From Trebonia kvetii (GTDB taxonomy: Bacteria > Actinomycetota > Actinomycetes > Streptosporangiales > Streptosporangiaceae): DNA of 64,000 nt. Location: contig NZ_RPFW01000001.1 in the NCBI RefSeq assembly GCF_007827045.1, positions 1,278,519 to 1,342,518 of the forward strand, in the 5' to 3' direction. This document shows, piece by piece, positions 57,508-64,000 of the stretch; position 1 is the first letter of the stretch; every line of letters starts with the position of its first letter. Position numbers and translations under genes: made by a program. The notes under the pieces were generated by a model, which searched no databases, was not told where the DNA came from, and was given only the letters and a program-made list of their open reading frames with translations.

Positions 57508-58851
57508 ATGGCGGCGCAGAAGCCGAGTCTCCAGGACGGTATCGATCGGGCAGGCTCGCCCGTGGCGCTGCTATGGCGGCAGAATCCGGCTCCCTGGCTT
57601 CCGGAGAACATCGATCCCGAGTACGTCGGCTGGCGGCGTGAGCAGGCCGCCTGGCACGAGGCGGTGTCACTGTCCGACGTCTCGCATCACATGTTCGACC
57701 TGTACATCGAGGGGCCGGACGCCACGAAGCTGCTCGCGGTGGTCAGCGCGAACAACTACGAAAACTTCGCGATCGGCCAGGCCAAGCAGTTCGTGCCGGT
57801 GACCAGGAACGGCTACATCATCACCGACGGCATCCTGCTGCGCGAGGCGGAGCACCGGTACGTGCTGACCGGCATCCCCGCGGCGCAGCACTGGGTCAGG
57901 TACCACGGCGAGCGGTACCGCTACGACGTCGCCTTCGACGAGGATCCGTCGACGGCGTTCCGCGGCGGCGCCGAGCCGCGGATCTTCCGCTACCAGGTCC
58001 AGGGGCCGCAGGCGAAGGCCCTGGTGGAGAAGGTGTTCTGCGGGCCGCTGCCGCAGGCGAAGTTCTTCCACTCGATCCCGGTGACCCTGGACGGCCGCGA
58101 CTTCCGCGCGCTGCGGCACAACATGTCGGGACAGGACGGCTATGAGTTCATCGGCGGCTGGGAGCATGCCAAGCCTGTCAAGGACATCTTCCTGACCGCA
58201 GGCCAGGAGTTCGGCATCGTGCACGTCGGCGCCTGGGCATACGCGAGCGCGAGCGTGGAGAGCGGCTGGATTCCCTCGCCGGTTCCCGGGATCTACACCG
58301 ACCCGGTGCTCGCCGACTACCGCCGGTGGCTGCCGCTGTTCGGCATCGAGGGCAAGCGGCCGCTCAACGGCAGCTTCTACTCCCCCGACATCGAGGACTA
58401 CTACGTCTCGCCGTGGGAGCTCGGCTACGGCAGGTCCATTTCCTTCAACCACGACTTCATCGGCCGCGACGCGCTGCTCGCCGCGAAGGACACGGCGCCA
58501 CGCACCAAGGTCACGCTGGTGTTCGACCCCCAAGACGTGCGCGGGCTCGGCCTGCGGGAAAACGGCTTCCACCTCACCTACGCACGGCACCGCGTCGAGG
58601 CGGGCGGCGCGCTGGCCGGCCTCACCCACCAGACCGCGACGATCGACACGGTCGGCACCATCGCGTCGCTGACGCTGATCGACAAGCGGTACGCCGAGCC
58701 CGGCACCGAGGTCACCGTCGTGTGGGGCGAGCACCCGGGCGCGGGCACAGACCCGGATGCCGACCTCGGCTTCCCGCGGGTCCGCGCCACGGTGCAGCCC
58801 GCCCCGTTCGACGAGCACGCGCGGAAGGCGTACCGGCGCCATGAGTTCTAG
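57508..58851 (+). CDS. GcvT/LigM-like THF-dependent demethylase (aminomethyltransferase family)
   Basis: 447 residues from the ATG at 57508 (GGAGGA upstream). The GcvT fold with LigM/DesA-like length: 'AWHEAVSLSDVSHHMFDLYI', 'ATKLLAVVSANNYENFAIGQ', 'RNGYIITDGILLREAEHRYV', 'LRHNMSGQDGYEFIGGWEHA', 'YYVSPWELGYGRSISFNHDF' and 'HQTATIDTVGTIASLTLIDK'. LigM-type enzymes move the O-methyl of vanillate or 3-O-methylgallate to tetrahydrofolate. Neighbouring purU and the folD relic support a THF-dependent methyl transfer. The methyl donor here could also be an N-methyl compound. Confidence 0.85.
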   Translation: MAAQKPSLQDGIDRAGSPVALLWRQNPAPWLPENIDPEYVGWRREQAAWHEAVSLSDVSHHMFDLYIEGPDATKLLAVVSANNYENFAIGQAKQFVPVTRNGYIITDGILLREAEHRYVLTGIPAAQHWVRYHGERYRYDVAFDEDPSTAFRGGAEPRIFRYQVQGPQAKALVEKVFCGPLPQAKFFHSIPVTLDGRDFRALRHNMSGQDGYEFIGGWEHAKPVKDIFLTAGQEFGIVHVGAWAYASASVESGWIPSPVPGIYTDPVLADYRRWLPLFGIEGKRPLNGSFYSPDIEDYYVSPWELGYGRSISFNHDFIGRDALLAAKDTAPRTKVTLVFDPQDVRGLGLRENGFHLTYARHRVEAGGALAGLTHQTATIDTVGTIASLTLIDKRYAEPGTEVTVVWGEHPGAGTDPDADLGFPRVRATVQPAPFDEHARKAYRRHEF

Positions 58852-59752
58852 GGCAACCCTGCTTGCGGACAAGCCGCCCGCGGCGCGCGGCATCGCCCGC
58901 GATCACGCGTCGCTGATCGTGCACGGGGCGGACCGGCCGGGCATCGTCGCGGCGGTCACCGCGGTGCTGAGCGGCCACGGTGCGAACATCGTGTCGCTCG
59001 ACCAGTACTCCGACAACCCGGAGGGCGGGGCGTTCTTCCAGCGCACCGTGTTCAGCGTGCCCGACCTCACGCTGCGGCTGCCGGAGATCGAGGAGTCGCT
59101 GAGCGAGAGGGTCGCCGGCGGCTTCGGCCTGGACTTCGCGCTGCGCGACCTGTCGGTGCCAAAACGGGTGGCGATCTTCGCGTCCAAGTCCGATCACTGC
59201 CTGCTAGACCTGCTGTGGCGGCAGAAACACGGCGAACTGGCGGTCACCATCCCGATGGTGATCTCCAACCATCCGGACGTGGCGGAGGAGGTGCGGTCGT
59301 TCGGCGTGCCGTTCTTCTACGTCCCCTCCGCGGGACCGGACAAGTCGGCCGCCGAGGCGGAGCACCTGCGGCTGCTCGCGGGCAACGTCGACTTCGTGGT
59401 GCTCGCCAGGTACATGCAGATCCTGTCCGCCGAGTTCATCGAGCGAGCCGGGGTGCCGATCATCAATATCCACCACTCGTTTCTCCCGGCCTTTATCGGC
59501 GCCGGACCGTACGCGAAGGCGAAGGAGCGTGGCGTCAAGCTGGTCGGCGCGACCGCGCACTACGTGACGGAAGACCTCGACGAGGGACCGATCATCGAGC
59601 AGGACGTGGTCCGGGTCAGCCACGGCGACACCGCCGCCGACCTGCAGCGGCGCGGCGCGGACGTGGAGCGGGCGGTGCTGTCGCGCGCCGTGCGCTGGCA
59701 CAGCGAGGACCGCGTGATCCGGCACGGCAAGCACACGATCGTCTTCGCCTGA
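58841..59752 (+). CDS. purU: Formyltetrahydrofolate deformylase
   Basis: 303 residues from the ATG at 58841, overlapping the demethylase stop by 11 bp. N-terminal ACT domain (about 20-95, 'ASLIVHGADRPGIVAAVTAV'), then the formyltransferase-like catalytic domain with 'VAIFASKSDHCLLDLLWRQ', 'VISNHPDVAEEV', 'FVVLARYMQILSAEF', 'IINIHHSFLPAFIGAGPYAKA' and 'ATAHYVTEDLDEGPIIEQD', including the catalytic Asn/His/Asp set. Hydrolyses 10-formyl-THF to formate and THF. In this setting it would regenerate the THF acceptor used by the upstream demethylase. Confidence 0.95.
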   Translation: MSSRATLLADKPPAARGIARDHASLIVHGADRPGIVAAVTAVLSGHGANIVSLDQYSDNPEGGAFFQRTVFSVPDLTLRLPEIEESLSERVAGGFGLDFALRDLSVPKRVAIFASKSDHCLLDLLWRQKHGELAVTIPMVISNHPDVAEEVRSFGVPFFYVPSAGPDKSAAEAEHLRLLAGNVDFVVLARYMQILSAEFIERAGVPIINIHHSFLPAFIGAGPYAKAKERGVKLVGATAHYVTEDLDEGPIIEQDVVRVSHGDTAADLQRRGADVERAVLSRAVRWHSEDRVIRHGKHTIVFA

Positions 59753-59770
59753 GCCACCGGAGGAACTGAC

Positions 59771-60128
59771 ATGACAGCGCTGATCGACGGAAAGGCGATC
59801 GCGGCACGGATTCGCGCCCGGGTAGCCGCCGTCACCAGCGCGCACTCGAAGACCGGCGGCCTCGCCGCCGTCACGGGCGAGGCGGACATCCTGGTGGCGG
59901 CGGCCGGGGTGCGCGGGCTCATCGGCGCCGAGCACGTCAAGCCGGGCGCCACGGTCATCGACGTCGGCATCCACCGCGCAGAAGCCGGCCTCGCCGGCGA
60001 CGTGCGCGCCGCCGAGGTGACGGGCATCGCCGCGCGGCTCAACCCCCGTGCCGGGCGGCGTCGGCCCGATGACGATCGCCATGCTGATGGCCAACACGCT
60101 CACCGCCGCCCGCTGGTCACGCGGCTGA
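59771..60128 (+). pseudogene. folD: folD relic (methylene-THF dehydrogenase/cyclohydrolase) with large internal deletion
   Basis: Begins as FolD ('[20 protein letters not shown]') and then jumps to the C-terminal NAD(P)-binding part ('[14 protein letters not shown]', '[20 protein letters not shown]', '[20 protein letters not shown]'). About 130-140 residues with the catalytic Lys/Tyr region are missing at about 59831. A run of five C at about 60047-60053 then shifts the frame: the family end '[20 protein letters not shown]' is readable one frame over and stops at 60128, while the formal frame runs to 60181. Its product would have made methenyl/formyl-THF from the methyl-transfer cycle. It is non-functional as it stands. 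Confidence 0.88.
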
Positions 60129-60204
60129 AGATCCTTATCTATCGGGAGGAACGGGTTGCGCTCCCCGCGGCCAGGGAATGAATTCCCGGCGCGGGGAGAT
60201 GTCA

Positions 60205-61104
60205 GTGGGCATGACGACCACTGATGAATTGCGCTCGCGACTCGGCCGGGTAGGCATCTGGATGGGATCGCCGTCGGCGCTTGGGCTCGACCCGGCCGCC
60301 GCGGGGCGCGCCATCGAGGACGCGGGGTTCACCTCGGTGTGGGTTGGCGGCGGCAACGCCAGGCCAGAGGACTTCGCGACGATGCGCGGGCTGCTGAGCG
60401 GCAGCGACCGGCTGGTGGTGGCGCCGGGCATCGCGAACATCTGGGCGTGGGAGCCCGCGGCGATCCGCGCGGAGGCCGAGCGGCTCGAGGCGGACTTCCC
60501 CGGGCGGTTCATCCTCGGGCTCGGCGTCAGCCACGCGCCGCTCGTCGCGCAGCTCGGGCACGTCTACGAGAAGCCGTACGCGAAGATGGAGAAGTTCCTC
60601 GACGAGCTCGACCATCCCGCGCAGCACGGGGGCGAGCGGGAGCTGCCGCCCGTCGTCCTCGCCGCCCTCGGGCCGAAGATGCTGCGGCTGTCCGCCAGGT
60701 TCGCGGGCGCCCACCCGTACTTCACGACGCCGGAGCACACCGCGGTGGCGCGGCCCATCCTCGGACCCGAGCCGCTGCTCATACCGGAACAGGCCGTGTC
60801 ACTCGACCCGGCGGCCGCCGCCGGAGTGCGCACCTATGCGGCCAGGTACCTGCGGTTGCCCAACTACACACAGAGCCTGAAGAACTTCGGGTTCACCGAC
60901 GAAGACATCGCCGACGGCGGCAGCGACCACCTGGTGAACACGATTATCCCGTCGGGCGTCGCCGCTGTGCTGTCCGCGGTCCGCGGGCACCTCGACGCCG
61001 GCGCGGACCACGTGGTCGTGCAGCCGCTCGGCGCCACCGGCGCCTTCGACATCGGCCAGCTTGGGGTGCTCGCCGACACCGTCGGCGGGCTGCTTGAGGA
61101 CTGA
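60205..61104 (+). CDS. LLM-class F420-dependent oxidoreductase
   Basis: 299 residues from a GTG at 60205 with GGGGAG 6 bp upstream; ATGs at 60178, 60199 and 60211 are in frame alternatives, and homologues usually begin 'MTTTDELRSRLGRVGIW' (60211). The luciferase-like TIM barrel shows 'AIEDAGFTSVWVGGG', 'VVAPGIANIWAWEPAAIRAE', 'FPGRFILGLGVSHAPLVA', 'LAALGPKMLRLSARFAGAHP' and 'RYLRLPNYTQSLKNFGFTDE'. It is probably cotranscribed with the THF cluster. Substrate unknown; F420 use is inferred from the subfamily. Confidence 0.9.
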   Translation: MGMTTTDELRSRLGRVGIWMGSPSALGLDPAAAGRAIEDAGFTSVWVGGGNARPEDFATMRGLLSGSDRLVVAPGIANIWAWEPAAIRAEAERLEADFPGRFILGLGVSHAPLVAQLGHVYEKPYAKMEKFLDELDHPAQHGGERELPPVVLAALGPKMLRLSARFAGAHPYFTTPEHTAVARPILGPEPLLIPEQAVSLDPAAAAGVRTYAARYLRLPNYTQSLKNFGFTDEDIADGGSDHLVNTIIPSGVAAVLSAVRGHLDAGADHVVVQPLGATGAFDIGQLGVLADTVGGLLED

Positions 61105-61136
61105 GGGCAGGCCCGCGACGCGGGCTGTACCTGCCC
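61105..61136. terminator. Hairpin after the LLM gene
   Basis: Outer arms GGGCAG (61105-61110) and CTGCCC (61131-61136) and inner arms CCCGC (61112-61116) and GCGGG (61120-61124) form a stem with a small internal loop directly after the stop codon at 61104. It lies just left of the IS630 insertion. Confidence 0.6.
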
Positions 61137-61151
61137 GGCGGCGCGACCCGG

Positions 61152-62474
61152 CTAGTGTGTCCCGCCTGAAATCTTCGACAGATATTCGGCCAGGGAGTGG
61201 AGTATCTCCTCGGCGGTCTTGGTCCAGGCGAAGGGACGCGGGTTCTCGTTCCACTGCCCGATCCAGTCGCGGATGTCGGCTTCCAGGGCCTGGACGGACT
61301 TGTGGACGCCGCGGCGGATTTTCTGGTCGGTGAGGTAGCCGAACCAGCGCTCGACCTGGTTGATCCAGCTGGACCCGGTCGGGGTGAAGTGGACGTGGAA
61401 GCGGGGATGGCGGGCGAGCCAGTCCTGGATGACCGGGGTCTTGTGGGTGCCGTAGTTGTCGCAGACCAGGTGGACGTCCAGGCCGGCCGGGACGTTCTTG
61501 TCGATCTTCTTGAGGAACTTCAGGAATTCCTGGTGGCGGTGGCGGCGGTGCAGCTCGCTGATCACGGTGCCGTCGGCGATGTCGAAGGCGGCGAACAGGC
61601 TGGTCACGCCGTGGCGGGCGTAGTCGTGGGTGCGCCGCTCGGGCATCCCGGGCATCATCGGCAGCACCGGCTGGGACCGGTCGAGGGCCTGGACCTGCGA
61701 CTTCTCGTCCACGCAGAGCACCACGGCCTTCTCCGGCGGGTTGTGGTAGAGGCCGACGACGTCGACGACCTTCTCCACGAACAGCGGGTCGGTGCTCAGC
61801 TTGAACCCGTCGATGAGATGGGGCTTGAGGTCGAACTTGCGCCAGATCCGCCCGATGGTGGACTGCGACAGGCCGCTGCGGCGGGCCATCGAGGCCCGCG
61901 ACCAGTGCGTGGCGTCCCGGGGGATCTCCTCCAGGGTGGCGGTGACGACCTCCTCGACCTTGTCCAGCAGGATGGACGGCGGCCGGCCGGGCCGCTTCTC
62001 ATCGCCCAGCCCGTCCAGCCGGCCCGTGATGAACCGGCCCCGCCACCGGGCCACGTTGTGCTCGGTCGTCCGCAGCTCCGCGGCCACGGCCTTGTTCTCC
62101 CTGCCCTCCGCGCAGGCCAGCACGATACGCGCCCGCAGCGCCAGGACCTGCGACGTCTTCCCCCGCCGCGCCCAGCGGGCCAGCTGCTCCCGCTCGGCAC
62201 CCGTAAGCACGAGCTCCGCCTTCCTGCGCCCGGGACGCGGGGTGTCCGCCAGTCCCGCCGTGCCGGACTTGGTGAACCGCGAGCGCCACTTCCGCACCGT
62301 CTCAACGGAAATCCCTAGCTCAGCTGCCACCCCGGAATTCCCCTCGGCCGAGCCCGAGCAGGCCAGCACGATCCCGGCACGCTCCTGCAGGCGGCGGTCA
62401 CCCGAACGCGCCAGCCGCTCAAGCTCAGCCCGGACCTCACCCGACAGCGCCAGCGGCGCAACAGGAAGCGACAT
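61152..62474 (-). CDS. IS630-family DDE transposase
   Basis: 440 residues. Two HTH units at the N-terminus ('[20 protein letters not shown]' about 50-75 and '[20 protein letters not shown]' about 130-155), then a winged segment ('[20 protein letters not shown]') and the DDE_3 domain: first Asp in '[19 protein letters not shown]', second in '[14 protein letters not shown]', Glu in '[15 protein letters not shown]'. All three are intact, so the enzyme should be active. Its TAG stop is made of the terminal TA and one flanking base outside the element. Confidence 0.94.
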   Translation of the reverse strand: MSLPVAPLALSGEVRAELERLARSGDRRLQERAGIVLACSGSAEGNSGVAAELGISVETVRKWRSRFTKSGTAGLADTPRPGRRKAELVLTGAEREQLARWARRGKTSQVLALRARIVLACAEGRENKAVAAELRTTEHNVARWRGRFITGRLDGLGDEKRPGRPPSILLDKVEEVVTATLEEIPRDATHWSRASMARRSGLSQSTIGRIWRKFDLKPHLIDGFKLSTDPLFVEKVVDVVGLYHNPPEKAVVLCVDEKSQVQALDRSQPVLPMMPGMPERRTHDYARHGVTSLFAAFDIADGTVISELHRRHRHQEFLKFLKKIDKNVPAGLDVHLVCDNYGTHKTPVIQDWLARHPRFHVHFTPTGSSWINQVERWFGYLTDQKIRRGVHKSVQALEADIRDWIGQWNENPRPFAWTKTAEEILHSLAEYLSKISGGTH

Positions 62475-62522
62475 AACAACAGTCTACGTATTTATGTCGC
62501 TAACCTCAGGCGGATCACACTA
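61153..62522 (-). mobile_element. IS630-family insertion sequence, apparently complete
   Basis: Terminal inverted repeats TAGTGTGTCCCGCCTGA (61153-61169) and TCAGGCGGATCACACTA (62506-62522) match at 15 of 17 positions. The flanking TA at 61153-61154 and 62521-62522 is the duplicated TA target typical of IS630/Tc1. The element carries one transposase with a full DDE triad. Both junctions are clean, suggesting a recent insertion. Confidence 0.92.
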
Positions 62523-63401
62523 GTCGTCCCAGACGCTGCCGATCATGCTGAGCGGTATCTCCGCCGAGTCGGTGATCCGCAGTTTGCGCCTGGCCCGCTG
62601 GTAGAAGGTGGTCCGGCCGAGCCGGACCACGCTGGCGCCGCCCGGCCGCGAGCGCAGCTCGATGGTCTGTCCCGGGTCGGCGTAGCAGGAGACCCGGCCG
62701 TCCACCTCGATGGCGAGCCTGCCGGACGAAGGCAGCAGTTCAAGCGCAACCGGGTCGGCCACCGACAGCACGACTCCCCTGTTGTACGCGGAATGCGGCG
62801 CGGCGGGCGTGACGAGCAGCGCCTCGACCGAGGGGCTCATGATCGGCCCGCCCGCCGAGAAGCTGTAGGCCGTCGACCCGGTGGGCGTGGCCACGATGAC
62901 CGCGTCGGCGGCGTAGCTGACGAAGAGCTGCCCCGCGACGCGCACTTCCACGACGGCGCTGCCCTCTCCCGGCACCCTGACCGCCGCCACGTCGTTGAAC
63001 GCCGTCAGCTCTGACGTGCCCACCGTCGCGTCGATGGCCATCCGCGGCTCGACGGTGAATTCCTTGCGGTCGATCGCGGACAGCGCCTCGGGCAGGCCCG
63101 GCACGTCGACCTCGGCCAGAAAGCCGAGCTTCCCCAGGTTGACGCCGAGCACCGGGGCCCGGTTGCCGTCGGCGAGCCGCATCGCGCGCAGCATCGTCCC
63201 GTCGCCGCCCAGGCTGACGATCAGGTCGGACCTACGGCCGAGTTCTTGCGACGTGACCGAGGTCGCCGCGCAGTTCAGCCGCTTGATCTCCGCGCCGATG
63301 CCGAGAATCTCCTTGCCGTTGGCCGCGGCCCAGCTCAGCATCGCCTCGACCGCCTCGGCCGAATCGCGCTGCGGGTGCAGGACAAGCCCGATGGTATGCA
63401 T
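62520..63401 (-). CDS. nadK: NAD kinase (ATP-NAD/polyP-NAD kinase)
   Basis: 293 residues. Phosphorylates NAD to NADP in the cytosol. Motifs: 'SDLIVSLGGDGTMLRAMRLA' (GGDGT), 'VLGVNLGKLGFLAEVD', 'DAVIVATPTGSTAYSFSAGG' and 'SVADPVALELLPS'. Length is normal. An IS630 element is inserted exactly at the TA of its TAG stop; the stop is rebuilt by the first base of the element, so the protein is not altered, but any downstream mRNA or terminator is displaced by 1.37 kb. It may be a second nadK besides a recN-linked copy elsewhere (inference). Confidence 0.95.
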   Translation of the reverse strand: MHTIGLVLHPQRDSAEAVEAMLSWAAANGKEILGIGAEIKRLNCAATSVTSQELGRRSDLIVSLGGDGTMLRAMRLADGNRAPVLGVNLGKLGFLAEVDVPGLPEALSAIDRKEFTVEPRMAIDATVGTSELTAFNDVAAVRVPGEGSAVVEVRVAGQLFVSYAADAVIVATPTGSTAYSFSAGGPIMSPSVEALLVTPAAPHSAYNRGVVLSVADPVALELLPSSGRLAIEVDGRVSCYADPGQTIELRSRPGGASVVRLGRTTFYQRARRKLRITDSAEIPLSMIGSVWDD

Positions 63402-63535
63402 CGCAGGAAAGCCTACCCAGACTCGGTGCGATCGGGCTCGGCGCCGCGGTCATGGCGGCTACGCGAGAAGATGGTAGCCACGAGTCACTGAAAGATTCTG
63501 GTCGCCCGGTAAGCAAAGAGTGAGGGGAGCGTCCG

Positions 63536-64000
63536 TTGCGTTACGGCACTCAGTTCGGTCCTGACATCACCTTTCTCGGCGTCGACCGCTGCGACTGGCA
63601 GGACCCGGCCAGCTACCTGGACGCGGACGTGGTCCTGCTCGGCGCGCCGTTCGACGGCGGCACCTCGCACCGCGCTGGCGCCAGGTTCGGGCCGCAGTAC
63701 ATCAGGCAGACGTGCTACCTGCCGCACGACGGCTCCCGGCCGTCGCTCGCGCTGCGCGCGGACGGGCTGCGCGACCTGCGGGTCTACGACGCGGGCGACG
63801 TCGAGCTGTTCTCCGGCGACGCCGCCCGGTCGGTGCGCGACCTGCAAGCGGCCGTGTACACGGTCACCTCGAATGGCGCGATGCCCCTGGTACTCGGCGG
63901 CGACCACACGATCACCTGGCCGGACGCGGCCGGGGTGGCGCAGCACGTGGGCCAGGGCCGGGTGTCAATGATCCACTTCGACGCGCACGCCGACACCGGC
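63536..64000 (+). CDS. Agmatinase/ureohydrolase family protein (3' end outside window)
   Basis: TTG start at 63536 preceded by GAGGGGAG. 155 residues are visible, running off the window. Ureohydrolase features: 'ADVVLLGAPFDGGTSHRAGA', 'RFGPQYIRQTCYLPHDGSRP', the first metal-binding His in 'PLVLGGDHTITWPDAAG' and the DxHxD motif in 'VSMIHFDAHADTG'. It hydrolyses agmatine or a related guanidino compound to urea and an amine, with two Mn ions. Substrate cannot be fixed without the C-terminal half. Confidence 0.92.
   Translation, partial: MRYGTQFGPDITFLGVDRCDWQDPASYLDADVVLLGAPFDGGTSHRAGARFGPQYIRQTCYLPHDGSRPSLALRADGLRDLRVYDAGDVELFSGDAARSVRDLQAAVYTVTSNGAMPLVLGGDHTITWPDAAGVAQHVGQGRVSMIHFDAHADTG

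Noticed and set aside
1..64000. CRISPR array, restriction-modification, toxin-antitoxin or other defence island
   Set aside because: No regularly spaced repeat arrays and no nuclease/methylase or toxin/antitoxin pairs were recognised; the only nuclease-type gene is the truncated tnpB.

Overview
The window reads as chromosomal DNA from a high-GC actinobacterium. The support is codon use with almost exclusive G/C third positions, GTG/TTG starts, F420/deazaflavin-type enzymes (LLM-class oxidoreductase, PPOX-class protein, DUF385 nitroreductase), two SAM methyltransferases of the actinobacterial Methyltransf_19/DUF574 type, SigJ/ECF41, a DUF302 protein and HTH-rich regulation. The order cannot be fixed from sequence alone; Streptosporangiales-like lineages are plausible (inference). 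I saw no rRNA or tRNA gene, CRISPR array or phage module.

Layout. 1-5.1 kb: two divergent two-component systems (a NarL-type pair behind a small membrane-anchored protein, and an OmpR-type pair). 5.2-6.0 kb: a crotonase. 6.4-16.2 kb: a LysR gene divergent from a tightly coupled catabolic/transport operon (EAR-repeat beta-propeller, a protein I cannot assign, LivK-type lipoprotein, LivH, a fused LivM-LivG, LivF, HpcH/HpaI aldolase, PDC-hydrolase-like amidohydrolase). 16.4-20.7 kb: bkd-type E2, E1beta and E1alpha genes with a divergent Lrp/AsnC regulator. 20.9-32.6 kb: assorted genes (a protein with a Cys/His arrangement suggestive of a thiol peptidase, alpha/beta hydrolases, CPA2 antiporter, lipase maturation factor, GlxA-type regulator, HAF-repeat lipoprotein, MenB, PHB-depolymerase-like lipoprotein, CocE/NonD hydrolase, VOC protein). 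33.1-36.3 kb: a frameshifted ABC-2 exporter and amtB. 36.4-40.9 kb: a second E1/E2 dehydrogenase set with a divergent TetR. 40.9-46.3 kb: cupin, SigJ, kynureninase, methyltransferase, HD-LuxR regulator. 46.3-50.5 kb: 5'-truncated tnpB, NTF2-like and DsrE proteins, an unlisted 58-residue membrane protein, a COG0701 metal permease behind a perfect CsoR-type operator, and a decayed methyltransferase. 50.6-56.3 kb: small redox/stress genes. 56.3-61.1 kb: LacI regulator and a tetrahydrofolate-linked demethylation cluster (LigM/GcvT-like protein, PurU, a folD relic, LLM oxidoreductase). 61.15-62.5 kb: an intact IS630-type element sitting in the stop codon of the NAD kinase gene. 63.5 kb to the end: start of an agmatinase-family gene.

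How it works together. The LIV operon looks like an uptake-plus-cleavage unit for an unidentified organic acid under LysR control. The two 2-oxoacid dehydrogenase sets both lack an E3 gene here and would need a lipoamide dehydrogenase from elsewhere. The 57.5-60.1 kb genes fit methyl transfer from an aryl ether or N-methyl donor to THF, with PurU recycling formyl-THF.

A recurrent feature is broken reading frames: the amidohydrolase 5' end, the ABC ATPase, a DUF899 gene, a methyltransferase 3' end and folD all carry indels. Either this chromosome is decaying locally or the assembly has residual base errors. Coordinates of frameshifts are inferred from reading-frame continuity and remembered family patterns, not from an alignment.
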